Assembly (NCBI GenBank): GCA_963744935.1
Contig: CAVUVM010000004.1
Coordinates: 1,054,001-1,118,000 of the forward strand
From: Bog-473 sp963744935
Lineage (GTDB): Bacteria > Actinomycetota > Acidimicrobiia > Acidimicrobiales > RAAP-2
Reading direction: 5' to 3'
Length of the DNA stretch: 64,000 nt
Below are positions 1 to 9,065 of the stretch, piece after piece. Under the pieces are notes generated by a model. It ran no database searches. It was given only the letters and a program-made list of their open reading frames with translations, and was not told where the DNA came from. Position 1 is the first letter of the stretch. Each line of letters opens with the position of its first letter. The position numbers and the translations under genes were made by a program.

Positions 1-2823
1 GCCCGACCCGTCGCGGGTGAAGGTCAGGGCTCCCACCTGGTCGCCGGGGGCGGCGGCATCCTCGGGCGACGTTTCGGCGATACGGCGTCCGTCGAAGACA
101 GCGATCGACTGGCCCGTGGTGGCGTCCCAGAGTTGGACGCCGTTGGCTCCTAGGTGCCAGGAGGCCACCAACCGATGATCCGGGCTGATGGCCAGCATCG
201 GTTGCGCGATCGTGCCCGGCCCCCCATTGTCCCCGAACGTCGCCGCGCCCTGCGGCGCCAAGGTCTGCAGCACCGAGCCGTTGGTCGTGTCGGTGAGGAT
301 CACGGTGCCCGAATAGAGATCGGTGGCCAGGACGTGCCCGTCGGCCGAGAGGGTGGCGGCGACGGCGTTGTCCTCCGAGGCGGTCGGACCTGCCGCCCGA
401 ACCCGGCCCGTCCGCCCGTCGCGGATCTCTATGCCTAGTGTCGTACCGTCGGTCACGACTGCGCCATCGTCGCTGATCTGCACCCCGGAGTCGGTGACGA
501 ACCTCCCGGGCCAGACCCGCTGCCAGGTCGGCGCCGACCGAGCCGTCGAGAGGGCCCACAGCTCGATGGTATTGCCGCAGCTGGCGACGACATGGCCGGT
601 GGCGGCCGAGCCGGTGAACGCCCATTCATCGGGGACGAGGCTCTCGCCGCTGTTGCAGTAGATCGAGATACCGGTGAGACGGCGGGTGATGCGGCCGGTC
701 ACCGGATCCCAGATGGCGATGCCCGACGAGCTGATGATGGCGACGGCCCCGGTATTGCTGACCGTGGCCATCCACGGGTCCTGGGGGGAGGATTGCGGCG
801 GAAGACCGAGGAGGCGCAGCGGCCGGGCCAGTCCAACGGGAGCGCCTACGGGCGAGAGCACGACGGGGCCGACAAGGCGGCCCGAGTGGGCAAAGGTTGC
901 GACGTGACGAGCACCCACCTGTGCCCAATCGGCGAGCGTGATGGCACCCTCGCCGGCCTGAAAGGCGACGATCGGCTTGGCCGGGTCGACAGCCAGCGGC
1001 GGGGTGGTCTGCGTGATCGCGTCCGTGAATGGGATGTCCGCCAGGTCTGCCCCGGTGGCCGAGTCGACGACGCTGACCCCCGATGATGAAGAGAGAACCA
1101 GGACGCGCAGGTCGGCGGACACAGCCAGCGCGTAGGAATCGGCCGTCTCCCCGGCGTTGGACGCCCACACAGGGGCACCAGTGGCGACGTCGAAGGTAGC
1201 CACGTCGTCAGGAGTCGCCTCGGACACCGAGTCGACGACAGAACTGACGTGGCGACTGTCGGCCGAGAACACGGTGGCACGCAGACCCGGGGAAGAGTAG
1301 GGGTCGAATTGACCCTTCGGGTGGGCGTCGAGCAGCGGTCCGAGGCTCCCGTTCGAGGCGTCGACGAGTTGGGTCACCAGGCTGGTGTTGCCGCCGCCAC
1401 GCGTCACGCTCACCGCCACGGTGCGGGCGTCGGGCGAAATGGCGACACTGGCCTGGGTCCCAGGGATGGAGACGGGAGCGAACACCTGGCGACCGGTCAG
1501 GACATTCCATTCGTCGAGTGTCGTCGTGCGGGCGTCCGGGCCCACCGAGGAGCCCGGCGTGACGTACTCACTTCGCACCACCGCCAGCAGGCCGCCGTTG
1601 CTCAGCGCCACGCTGCTCGTGTCGACCGCTTGATCGCCGAAGGCGGAGGGCTTCTTCGGGGAGGGAGGCTGCCATCGCCACGGCTTGCCGGTGGTGAGGT
1701 CCCACAGTCCCACGTTGGCGTAGTCATCGGAGTGGACCGAGAACCCGGCGCGGGCCACGAGCCCGGAATCGTTGACGGCCAGGTCGGCCAGGTCAGAGAC
1801 AGAGTACGGCGGCGGCTGATGGTCAAAGGCGTGCAGGGACGGAAGCCTCCAGGCGCGCAGCTGTCCGGTCGAGGAGGACGAGACGACGATCCTCCCGTTC
1901 GGAGAGAAGCGGATCAGCCCCACCGTTCCGCTCACGCCGCTCAGATACCCGTACGTCCACGGTGCTCCGGCGACCGTGCCCAACAGCGCTTCGTGCGCCT
2001 GCGTGGCGGTGCTGGGGTCACTGCCGGCGAGCCCGCCGTAATGAGCTGCCTCCGTAGCCAGCAACGTGGCCACGTCGTTCCGGTGCTGGGCGGACAAGGT
2101 GGCGACCTCCGCCGTCAGGCCGCGGGCCAGGGCTTCGTTCGAGGACCGCTGGACCAGTGTCGTCTGGTGATCGGCATCGTCGCGCTGGCCCAGCGCGAAC
2201 ACCGTCGTGACCAGCGAGACGACCAGCAGCAAGGCCAGCGTGGCCACTCCACCACGGGCCAGGCGACGGGCCCGGCGATGCTGGCGGATGTCCTCGCCTT
2301 CCAACTCGTCCTTGGCCACACCGTGCATGGGGGCGGCCAGGTCGGCCACCGCGGAACGGAAGCGGCTGTTGCGCAGGTCGAGGTCGGTCTCGTCTCGGGC
2401 CCAGGCCAAGTCCAAGTGGCGCGGCTCCTCGCGCAGGGCGCCCCGCAGGGCGTCGGGGACGGCGGACGACGCCGGCGTGAAGTCTCCCGATCCGGCGTCC
2501 CACTCCCACGTCCCGTCGGTGAGCACCGGCAGGATCCGCTCCACCGACTTGGTGGCCAGCCAGTGCGAGACCTCCTTGCCCACCCACGGCGACTGGGCGG
2601 ACTCGGGCGAGGCCAGCAGGACGAACCAGGTGCTCTCGTCGAGGGCCTGCTCGATGGCCGACCACAGGTGCGGATTGGTCGAGAGGCCCGTCTCGTCACG
2701 GAAGATCCGCAGCGCGCTGCGGCTGTTCCACGGTTTGGCCAGGCGCTGGAGTCCGCGCTGGAGCGCGGGGGCCAGCCGGCCATCGGCCGCATGGCTGTAC
2801 GAAATGAAGCCGTTGTAGGCCAT
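1..2823 (-). CDS. TIR domain - transmembrane - WD40 repeat protein (3' end outside window)
   Basis: The frame is open for 941 codons from an ATG at 2823 and runs off the left edge, so the C-terminus is missing. Residues 1 to about 130 form a bacterial TIR domain: it opens with FISYSH, has an IFRDETGLS segment, and then SPWVGKEVSHWL, which holds the conserved glutamate region. One hydrophobic helix follows near residues 188-210. The remaining ~700 residues look like WD40-type blades, with recurring segments such as LIRFSPNGR, VAISPDARTVAV and ALTFTRDGSG. A purine-rich GGAGG/GGAAGGG stretch precedes the ATG. TIR domains usually hydrolyse NAD or act as adaptors, and WD40 fusions are common in actinobacteria. 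A role in signalling or phage defence is inference. No partner gene is visible because the neighbouring DNA lies outside the window. Confidence 0.85.
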   Translation of the reverse strand, partial: MAYNGFISYSHAADGRLAPALQRGLQRLAKPWNSRSALRIFRDETGLSTNPHLWSAIEQALDESTWFVLLASPESAQSPWVGKEVSHWLATKSVERILPVLTDGTWEWDAGSGDFTPASSAVPDALRGALREEPRHLDLAWARDETDLDLRNSRFRSAVADLAAPMHGVAKDELEGEDIRQHRRARRLARGGVATLALLLVVSLVTTVFALGQRDDADHQTTLVQRSSNEALARGLTAEVATLSAQHRNDVATLLATEAAHYGGLAGSDPSTATQAHEALLGTVAGAPWTYGYLSGVSGTVGLIRFSPNGRIVVSSSSTGQLRAWRLPSLHAFDHQPPPYSVSDLADLAVNDSGLVARAGFSVHSDDYANVGLWDLTTGKPWRWQPPSPKKPSAFGDQAVDTSSVALSNGGLLAVVRSEYVTPGSSVGPDARTTTLDEWNVLTGRQVFAPVSIPGTQASVAISPDARTVAVSVTRGGGNTSLVTQLVDASNGSLGPLLDAHPKGQFDPYSSPGLRATVFSADSRHVSSVVDSVSEATPDDVATFDVATGAPVWASNAGETADSYALAVSADLRVLVLSSSSGVSVVDSATGADLADIPFTDAITQTTPPLAVDPAKPIVAFQAGEGAITLADWAQVGARHVATFAHSGRLVGPVVLSPVGAPVGLARPLRLLGLPPQSSPQDPWMATVSNTGAVAIISSSGIAIWDPVTGRITRRLTGISIYCNSGESLVPDEWAFTGSAATGHVVASCGNTIELWALSTARSAPTWQRVWPGRFVTDSGVQISDDGAVVTDGTTLGIEIRDGRTGRVRAAGPTASEDNAVAATLSADGHVLATDLYSGTVILTDTTNGSVLQTLAPQGAATFGDNGGPGTIAQPMLAISPDHRLVASWHLGANGVQLWDATTGQSIAVFDGRRIAETSPEDAAAPGDQVGALTFTRDGSG

Positions 2824-2979
2824 CGGTCCCTTCCCCGGCCTCCGTAGGAGTAGCGGAGATCTTCGCATGTGACACGGGGATTGGCTCGGCAGGCTGCGAG
2901 AGCCGCCAGCCGGACGAGGCCACCGATTCAGCGACCCGCCCGTTCCGCCTCGCCTTGGACGCCCCATCGTGGAACCCGG

Positions 2980-3907
2980 TCATCGAGCAGCCCTGACCAA
3001 CGAAGCCGGCGCCCCGTATGCGTGCTGTGTCACCGCACTCACAATGGCAAGGGCGAACCGGAAGGCCCCGGACGAGTACTCGTCGCACGGTCCGGTGACG
3101 CCTGCGGTCGCCGGGGTGCCGTCCGGGCAGAAGTGGATGCCGTCGGGCGAGCGCACGGTGTTCACGCCGTTCGGGCCACAGCTCGGCTCGATGCTCAAGC
3201 AGGGCAACTGCCACGTGAACCCACCACTGGAAGACTCCACCGCGGCGCCGGCGTCCACGTAGGTCACAGCGGCGGGATCGGCCAGAGCCAACTGCCGGTA
3301 GATGTAGTCGAGGCGGTGCCACCCGGCCACCGAGGACTGATCGATCGGGGTTCCGACCAAGAAGACGTGGGTCCCCGCTGTGCGGAAGATCTCGATGGCC
3401 TGCTCGGTGTCAGTGGTGTAGAGGTCGTAGTACTGGGGGCTCCGGAGGGCGACCCCGTCCATGCAGGGCGTGAACGCGTTCCCCGAGAACACGAGGACCG
3501 CCGCCTGGGGGTGCTCGGCGGCGGCGGCGGCCATCTTGCTCAGCCAATCGCAGGTGGCGGTGCCGCCGTAGGTGTTGTTCGACACTGTGTAATTCCCGGT
3601 TTCTGCGAGGAACATGTCGAGATAGGACTGGGCCTGGTACCCGAGCGAGTCCCCGAAGAGATCCACCGTCTCGTGGGCCGGAGCGGGAGGCGCCGGGGTT
3701 GCGACCGAATCAGAAGGGTTCGTCTGGGCCGCAGCCACGGTGGCCTTCGGCTGTCGTCTCGCCACGGTCGCCGATGCCCCCGACCTGGACTGAATTGAGC
3801 GCGCCGGACACGGCCGCGAGGACGACCAGCGTCGCCAGCACCCCTGTCCGCTTCGTCTTTCGCCCGGACCCACTCCGCCTCGTCGATGCTGATCGAATCG
3901 TTCGCAT
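2980..3907 (-). CDS. Secreted SGNH-hydrolase family protein, apparent single-base frameshift
   Basis: The conserved blocks of an SGNH/GDSL esterase are present: GDSLG (nucleophile serine), a later glycine (YGGT), SGNAF (block III asparagine) and DGIHF near the C-terminus (catalytic Asp and His). In bacteria such domains often act as O-acetyl esterases on surface glycans; the substrate here is unknown. The best start is the ATG at 3907, with GGAGG about 7 bases upstream. It encodes a basic segment followed by the hydrophobic GVLATLVVLAAVSGAL, a signal peptide or anchor. That N-terminus is in a different frame from the catalytic domain. Removing one base from the run of five C at 3777-3781 joins them into a 308-residue protein. 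The break is either a homopolymer error or a real mutation. Confidence 0.78.
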
Positions 3908-3956
3908 TTCAGATCCTCCGTCGCAGTTCAAAGCCATACGAAGAGACTGAACGCCA

Positions 3957-5828
3957 ATGGCGACGGGGTCCGTTTCGCAGGACACACAGCGCGTGTTCCC
4001 GTCGACACGGTCGTCGCGGTGCCCACCAGATACCGTGCTCCCAGTGCCCGATGGACTGCTTGCAGCCGCCCGCGCCGCGCTGGCGCGTGGTGACGTCCTG
4101 ATGGCTTATGACGCCGCGGTCTCGGCCATGGGGGCCGACCCCGAGAGCCTGGAGTCCGCGTTCGTGGCCGCGCTGGCGCTGGCGCGGGCCGGGGCAAGCG
4201 AACGGGCAAGGGTCTCAGCGACAGAGTTGTCGGCCAGGATCGACGTCACTGCCGAAGTCCCGGTTCGGCTCCGCGAGGACGCCGCCGCCCTGGTGGCCCG
4301 ACTCGCCAAGCAGGACGCCTTGACAACGCAAGGGGATGATCGCCCAGCCCTGCTGCGATACGCCGCCGATCTCTACGAAGCAATTGCCGACCGGTATGGA
4401 CGCTTCTACACGCGCATCAACGCGGCCACGCTGCGGCTATTGGCCGGTGATCTCGAGAGAGCTCGCCAGCTGGCCGAGGAGACCCGCCACCTGGTGACCG
4501 AAGCACGTCGCAGCGATCCTGCCGACTATTGGCTCGATGCGACCGAAGCGGAGGCCGCGTTGATCCTCGGAGACGTGGAGGCGGCCAGCCGAGCCCTTAC
4601 CTGCGCTGTCGCCGTAGCAGGGAACGATTTCGCCGCGCTGGCGGTGACACGACGCCAGCTCCGACTCGTCTGTGACGCCACATCGACGAACATGGAGGTG
4701 CTCGACGATCTCCGCCCTCCGACCATCCTCCACTACTGCGGGCACCGCATTGATCCCGCCGGTGCCTCTGCACGCTTTCCTCCCGGTCTCGAGGCGCACG
4801 TGAACCACGAGGTCCGCTCGTACCTGGCTCAGCAGCGGGTCGGGTTCGCGTACGGCTCGCTGGCGTCGGGCGCGGACATCCTCATCGCCGAGGCACTCCT
4901 CGACCATGGGGTCTCGCTCCAGGTCGTGCTCCCTTTCGACACCGCCGAATTCGAGCGGACTTCGGTGGGTCCGGCGGGTCCCGAATGGGTCGATCGGTTC
5001 CGGGCGTGTCTCGGACGCGCGGAGTCAGTCGTCCACGCGTCGGATTCTTCCTTCCTGGGCGACGACGAGCTCTTCGGGTACGCCGGACGCATCGCCATGG
5101 GCCACGCCTTGAACCGCGCCGCGTTCCTCGACGCCCCGGCCCAACAGCTGGCGATTTGGGACCAGGCAGAAGGCGTTGTCCTTGCCGGCACGGCCCACGA
5201 CGTCGCCGTCTGGAAGGCCAGTGGTCACCCGACGCACGTCATCGCGCTGCGCCCCCGGGAGCAATCTGCCGGCGAGGCGGGACCCATTTCGACGACCCGG
5301 CACATCGGCGCCATTCTCTTCACCGACCTTCACGGGTTCTCTCGGCTACGCGACGAGCAGTTCCCGCCGTTCGTCGACAAAGTCCTCGGATCGCTGGGCG
5401 CGGTGCTCGATGACCACGGCGAGGCCGTCCTCTGGCGCAACTGTTGGGGTGACGCCATTGCCGCGGTGTTCTCAGATGTCACCGAAGCCGCGGATTGTGC
5501 GCTCGGGCTGCACGAAGCCCTCACCTGCATCGACCTGGAGGCATTCGGGCTTCCGGGGGACCTCGAACTCCGCATCGGCGCGCACGCCGGCCCGGTGATG
5601 GCGATCACCGACCCCATCACGCAGAAGCCGACATACTGGGGACGCGAGCTCACCCGTGCCGCCCGCATCGAGCCGCGCACGCCGGAGGGGGAGGTCTACG
5701 TGACCGACGCGTTTGCCGCCCTGCTCTCCCTCGAACCCGCGGTTCCGTTCGCCACCGAGTACGTCGGCCGGGTGACGACGGCGAAGGGATTCGAGACGAT
5801 CCCGATGTATCAGCTGCTGCGCCGCTGA
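3957..5828 (+). CDS. Class III nucleotide cyclase with TRAFs-binding-like and SLOG-like sensor domains
   Basis: This 623-residue protein has three parts. Residues ~40-240 are helical, with YGRFYTRINAATL as in the TRAFs-binding/TPR domain of MAP3K-like proteins. Residues ~255-430 resemble a SLOG/LOG-type Rossmann domain (HYCGHRID, then GSLASGADILIAEALL, VVLPFDTAEF and a W..R pair). Residues ~445-623 are a class III adenylate/guanylate cyclase domain: FTDLHGFS and WGDAIAAVF carry the two metal-binding aspartates, and LTRAARIE carries the transition-state arginine. The usual asparagine of the VNxAAR motif is Thr here, and the purine-selecting lysine before GD is not evident, so the substrate base is uncertain. 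GTG codons at 4035 and 4044 are alternative starts. The gene ends 2 bp from a convergent Crp/Fnr gene, a possible receptor. Confidence 0.82.
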   Translation: MATGSVSQDTQRVFPSTRSSRCPPDTVLPVPDGLLAAARAALARGDVLMAYDAAVSAMGADPESLESAFVAALALARAGASERARVSATELSARIDVTAEVPVRLREDAAALVARLAKQDALTTQGDDRPALLRYAADLYEAIADRYGRFYTRINAATLRLLAGDLERARQLAEETRHLVTEARRSDPADYWLDATEAEAALILGDVEAASRALTCAVAVAGNDFAALAVTRRQLRLVCDATSTNMEVLDDLRPPTILHYCGHRIDPAGASARFPPGLEAHVNHEVRSYLAQQRVGFAYGSLASGADILIAEALLDHGVSLQVVLPFDTAEFERTSVGPAGPEWVDRFRACLGRAESVVHASDSSFLGDDELFGYAGRIAMGHALNRAAFLDAPAQQLAIWDQAEGVVLAGTAHDVAVWKASGHPTHVIALRPREQSAGEAGPISTTRHIGAILFTDLHGFSRLRDEQFPPFVDKVLGSLGAVLDDHGEAVLWRNCWGDAIAAVFSDVTEAADCALGLHEALTCIDLEAFGLPGDLELRIGAHAGPVMAITDPITQKPTYWGRELTRAARIEPRTPEGEVYVTDAFAALLSLEPAVPFATEYVGRVTTAKGFETIPMYQLLRR

Positions 5829-5830
5829 GC

Positions 5831-6477
5831 TCAGTGGGCGAGTCGTCGCAGCGCGGCCCGATCGTGAACCTCTATGCGGCCGCGGGCCAACTGCAGGACA
5901 CCCTGCTCCTCGCCCGCCCGCAGGACTCGATTTGCGGTGGGGCGCGTCGTACCGGCGAGTTGGGCGATGTCGTCCTGCGTGAGCGGTATCGCGACCGGCG
6001 CGTCACCGCCGTACAGGTCCACGAGGTCGATCATACGAAGCCAGACGCGCCGTTCGACGGGTACGTAGAGCGCTTCGATCAGAGCCGCCGACAACCGTCG
6101 CACTTCGGCGACCAGAGCGTCCGTCAGCACATCGTTGATCCGTGGCCTCGTCGACCGCAGTTTCTGGAAGTCCTCACGGCGCACGCTCAGGGTCTCACCT
6201 CCGTCGAGGGAGACCGCGCTCCACGACGCGGGCCCTCCGAAAGCATCGCCAGCTCCCCGAAGTAGTCGGCGGGGCCGAACACCCGGACCATCGCCTGGTC
6301 ACCCATCGGCGTGGTGATGCGAATCGCAAAATGGCCACTGACGACCAAGTGCAGCGTGTCCCCGGGATCGCCGTCGTGGAACACCACTTCGTTGCGCTTG
6401 AACCGCCTGCGTCTCGCTGCCGCGAGGACCTCTCGCTGCTCGTCGTCGTCGAGCAAGTCGAGCAGGTGCGACAGCAT
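5831..6477 (-). CDS. Crp/Fnr-family regulator, split by an apparent frameshift
   Basis: Two adjacent reading frames make one 215-residue Crp-like regulator. The upstream part (6477 to about 6215) is a cyclic-nucleotide-binding beta-roll ending in FGELAMLSEGPRR, the phosphate-binding cassette. The downstream part (from about 6220 to 5831) has the dimer helix and a winged helix with TQDDIAQLAGTTRPTANRVL, a typical Crp recognition helix. The frames join if one base is added near 6205-6222; the joined text reads as an uninterrupted Crp family sequence. The joined length is normal. A TTG at 6501 is an alternative start. The gene converges with a nucleotide cyclase 2 bp away, so the two may be enzyme and receptor. 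If the break is real, the DNA-binding half would be lost and this would be a pseudogene. Confidence 0.75.
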
Positions 6478-6566
6478 GGCGCCGAGTATCCCATCTCGCA
6501 ATCGGGCACAGCCTGCCCGGGTTAACTTCGCGGTCTGACGCAGTTCGACTGAAACCCGTCAGGGCT

Positions 6567-6905
6567 CGTCCATAATCCTGTCCATAAACTCGAACGGAAT
6601 CGGTTGGACGGGAGGGAACGGACTGGATCGCTCTCCAGATCAGAGCATCGTCGGTCGATCGTTCGGCACGCCGTGGACTGCTTGCTGCTGGTGAGCAGTG
6701 AGTCCGATTCGGCCGCTCTCGCACCTCTCCAGCAGGACTTTCGCGTTTTCCCGGACCGGCTTTTGCACAACAGGTCCACGATCGACACGCTCGATCCCGT
6801 GTAGGGCAGCCTACGTGAACGCTCGCCGGGGGTTTGGCAGGTGAGGGTGTCACTCTGGCGTGACCCGGGGACGTCCCGCTACCCGTACGCAGCGGCGACG
6901 GCGCG
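6567..6905 (+). repeat. Diverged direct repeat, left copy
   Basis: This segment recurs in the same orientation at about 13597-13930. The best block, 6680-6745 versus 13709-13774, is 66 bases with 3 mismatches. Flanking matches include a shared CTGTCCATAAAC near the left end and TTTGGCAGGTGAGG near the right end, with more divergence between. The right end runs into the integrase relic. The stretch between the Crp gene and the relic holds no convincing intact gene. The repeat pair brackets a 7-kb block of membrane protein genes. Confidence 0.7.
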
Positions 6906-7331
6906 AGGAACCAAGTGCGACGCCGAGCGGGCCGCGGCGGGTCTGGTCAGCGAGGCTGATCACGGACGGATCCCATTGACCAAGGAGACTTTTGGAGGCC
7001 TGCTGGCCCGCTGGCTCGACCACGTTGAGGCGCGGACCGCCCCATGGCCGCTGCTATCGCCGAGGAACTTGGGTTGAAGGACCTGCAGAAGCTCAAGGGG
7101 CCGGACCCCAACGCCTTCTACGACCGGCTTAGCCAGCGGGACCTATCGGCGACCAACGTCAGTCGGTACCACGCGGTGTGCTCGGCCGCCCTGAACCAAG
7201 GGGTCAAGTGGGGCCTCATCGAACGCTCCCCAGCGGCTCGGGCATCGTCGCCGAGCACGGAGCGTCAGCGTAGACGCCGCAGTAGGCGAAAAATGTGTCG
7301 ATGGGCATGCCTGTGGTTCTCTCGGGAATGA
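6805..7331 (+). pseudogene. Tyrosine recombinase (phage-type integrase) relic
   Basis: Two out-of-frame pieces together match the N-terminal half of a tyrosine integrase. The first, from about 6805, has GVWQVRVSLWRDPGTSRY, then a region like the AP2-type arm-binding segment (GTKCDAERA...GRIPLTKETFGGLL..WLDHVEAR). The second, from about 7044, carries the SAM-like core-binding domain (AIAEELGLKDLQKL, FYDRLSQRDLSATNVSRYH, ALNQGVKWGLIERSPA). Some codons appear lost at the junction near 7045. The entire catalytic domain with the RHRY residues is missing downstream of about 7270. It is therefore inactive and marks an old integration event. A still more degraded stretch with the same start is seen near 13855-13930. 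Confidence 0.72.
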
Positions 7332-7361
7332 GGGCGTTCTCAAATCACGTTGCAGCTGCAG

Positions 7362-7775
7362 TTAGATGCGGCTCAGCTCCTGGGGGGTGAGAGTCGCATC
7401 AGTTGGGGCGCCGTAGGCGGCGAGCGCGTAAATCACGATCACGCCGAGCGCGATGTACGTCAAGGACCAGATCGGGTAGTAGGGCATCCACCAGATGGCG
7501 GTGATGGCACCGATGGCACCAGCTGCGACGCCGACCCAACGGCCCAGCTGTGAGCCGCTTATGACTGCCAATGAGCACAGAATCAGGATGATGCCGACGA
7601 TCAAGTAGACCCAGCCGTACGTCTTGAGGCTGGTGCCGAACAGAGCGTCTTCAAGGTTCTGTGGAACGACCCCATGGTAGCGGAACGCCCAAATCGCATC
7701 GAAGATACGCATGACGCCAGCCACCCCCAGCACGATGGCGGCGAAGACAATCCAACCGCGGCCCTTGTCATTCAT
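7362..7775 (-). CDS. DUF7144-type four-helix membrane protein
   Basis: The protein has 137 residues and four hydrophobic helices (for example GWIVFAAIVLGVAGVMRIFDAI, YLIVGIILILCSLAVI, AAGAIGAITAIWWM and LTYIALGVIVIYALAAYG). This matches the small actinobacterial membrane family often labelled DUF7144. Its function is unknown. It is the last of a same-strand series of small membrane protein genes (7362-9065) and lies 71 bp downstream of the PLDc_N/SHOCT gene. There is nothing catalytic to see. Co-location with SHOCT and DUF6325 genes is common in actinobacteria and suggests an envelope or stress role; this is inference. Confidence 0.85.
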   Translation of the reverse strand: MNDKGRGWIVFAAIVLGVAGVMRIFDAIWAFRYHGVVPQNLEDALFGTSLKTYGWVYLIVGIILILCSLAVISGSQLGRWVGVAAGAIGAITAIWWMPYYPIWSLTYIALGVIVIYALAAYGAPTDATLTPQELSRI

Positions 7776-7846
7776 CGCTTGCCCTCGCTTTGGATTGCGC
7801 TCATATCTTGAAACCGCTGGTCACTTCATCCATTCCACAGGTCCGC

Positions 7847-8254
7847 TTAGCTAGCCAGAATCTTGGCCTTCTGAGCCTGGAACTCGTCTTCGTTCAAGAC
7901 GCCCTGGGACTTGAGATCGGCAAGCTTGGAGAGCTGGTCGGCGGTCGTGACCCCAGATGTACCCGCGGTCCGCTGGACGTACTGGTCGAAATCCTGCTGC
8001 TGCTGTGCCGCGTCTCGCGCCGTTCGCTCCTGCATCTCGCCGCCCCGGGCGATCAGGTACACGAACACGCCGAGGAAGGGCAGGATGATCACGAAAATCA
8101 CCCAGAGTGCCTTGGCCCATCCACCCATGTCCTGGCTGCGGAAGATGTCGATGAACACCGTGATCAGCAGCCAGATCCAGATGATGAAGAGGAAGAAGTA
8201 CAGCATCGTGAGGAAGAAATCGAGAATCGGGTATTGGTAGCTGGCGAAAAGCAC
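7847..8254 (-). CDS. PLDc_N plus SHOCT domain membrane protein
   Basis: The protein has 135 residues. Two N-terminal transmembrane helices flank a DIFRSQDMGGWAKALWV segment, the pattern of the phospholipase D N-terminal (PLDc_N) membrane domain without any phospholipase catalytic domain. The C-terminal ~35 residues form a SHOCT motif (QLSKLADLKSQGVLNEDEFQAQKAKIL), a short helical hairpin found at the ends of many unrelated proteins. A glutamine-rich linker joins the two. The biochemical function is unknown. The next gene upstream, 63 bp away, ends in a nearly identical SHOCT tail, so the two products may associate through it. Confidence 0.88.
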   Translation of the reverse strand: MLFASYQYPILDFFLTMLYFFLFIIWIWLLITVFIDIFRSQDMGGWAKALWVIFVIILPFLGVFVYLIARGGEMQERTARDAAQQQQDFDQYVQRTAGTSGVTTADQLSKLADLKSQGVLNEDEFQAQKAKILAS

Positions 8255-8317
8255 TCATCCTCCTTGCGTCATGGTGCGATTGCCACAGTCCAAGCCAACT
8301 TCCCTTTCGAGAGTGGT

Positions 8318-8590
8318 TCAGGACCCGAGGACCCTCGCTTTTTGAGCTTCGAATTCGGCCTCGGTGAGGATGCCCTGTGACTTGAGTTCGGCGAGGTCCT
8401 TCAGCTGAGCGATGGGGTCTTGAGCCGGCGCCGCTGGTGCCGGCTGGGGGGCGTACTGCTGTTGTTGCGCGTACTGCTGTTCGTCTTGTTGCGCCCACCG
8501 ATTTTGCTGACGGCGTGAGACACGGTTCGACACGGCAGTGGCCGTTCCGGCGATGGCCGCAGTGCGTGCGATACCTCGGAGAAGCGGCAT
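8318..8590 (-). CDS. Small SHOCT-domain protein
   Basis: This 90-residue protein has a short hydrophobic N-terminus with an RRQQNRW basic stretch, a Gln/Tyr/Pro/Ala-rich middle (QQQQYAPQPAPAAPA) and a C-terminal SHOCT hairpin (QLKDLAELKSQGILTEAEFEAQKARVL). The tail closely resembles that of the neighbouring PLDc_N/SHOCT protein. An AAGGAC-like purine run precedes the ATG at 8590. The function is unknown. Similar small SHOCT proteins occur next to DUF6325 and stress genes in many actinobacteria. Confidence 0.85.
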   Translation of the reverse strand: MPLLRGIARTAAIAGTATAVSNRVSRRQQNRWAQQDEQQYAQQQQYAPQPAPAAPAQDPIAQLKDLAELKSQGILTEAEFEAQKARVLGS

Positions 8591-8627
8591 GGTCCGTCCT
8601 TTCTTCGTTGGTCAGCTCATTATTTGA

Positions 8628-9065
8628 TCAGCCCTCGGCTGCGTCGAGCGCTGCAACAAGGTCGTCCTGGGGGATGTAGCCGGCGGCGACAAGCTCAGCT
8701 TCCCCACGACGCAATGCCTGTATGAACGGCGTCGCCCAGCGGTTCTCGAAGATCAGTACGCCAGCCGCCGAGCCTGGCTCGATCACCGATGCCGCCTCAA
8801 AGAGATCGCTGTCTCCCAGCAGACCGGACGACGCACCTGCGAAGACGGCGAGGTCGAACTGGCCGTCGCGGTCGATGTCTTGCAGGTCGAGCGCTCGCAT
8901 CGAGCCGTCGATATCCCGTTTCACGAACATCAGGTCGAGGATCCGGATGACACCTCGATCGACGAGATCGAGCAGAGACGAGAACCCTTCGCCCGTCATC
9001 TTGTTGCCGGGGAACTCGACGATCAGATAGCTGATCGGGCCCAGAGCTTCCGTTTCGTCAGGCAT
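8628..9065 (-). CDS. DUF6325 family protein
   Basis: This soluble acidic protein of 145 residues begins at an ATG at 9065 preceded by GGAAGGGGG. It contains GPISYLIVEFPGNKMTGEGF and RILDLMFVKRD near the N-terminus and AGVLIFENRWATPF in the middle, as in the DUF6325 family. It looks like a ferredoxin-like fold repeated twice, but no catalytic residues are recognisable. It sits directly upstream of the SHOCT genes, the arrangement usually seen for this family. In-frame upstream codons to 9143 lack a ribosome binding site and were not used. Confidence 0.85.
   Translation of the reverse strand: MPDETEALGPISYLIVEFPGNKMTGEGFSSLLDLVDRGVIRILDLMFVKRDIDGSMRALDLQDIDRDGQFDLAVFAGASSGLLGDSDLFEAASVIEPGSAAGVLIFENRWATPFIQALRRGEAELVAAGYIPQDDLVAALDAAEG

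Noticed and set aside
1249..2847. Plus-strand open frame of 532 codons
   Set aside because: It is antisense to the TIR-WD40 gene, with Arg/Gly-rich composition and no family-like sequence; long antisense frames are expected at this GC content.
1..6477. Complete Pycsar or TIR defence operon
   Set aside because: The TIR protein is fused to WD40 rather than a cyclic-nucleotide domain, the genes are not in one operon, and the cNMP-binding protein is a transcription factor. Kept only as a suggestion.
6604..6804. Small open frame containing DCLLLVSSESDSAALAP, conserved in both direct repeats
   Set aside because: Conservation extends beyond the frame and the two copies differ in frame context; it reads as DNA-level repeat rather than a gene.
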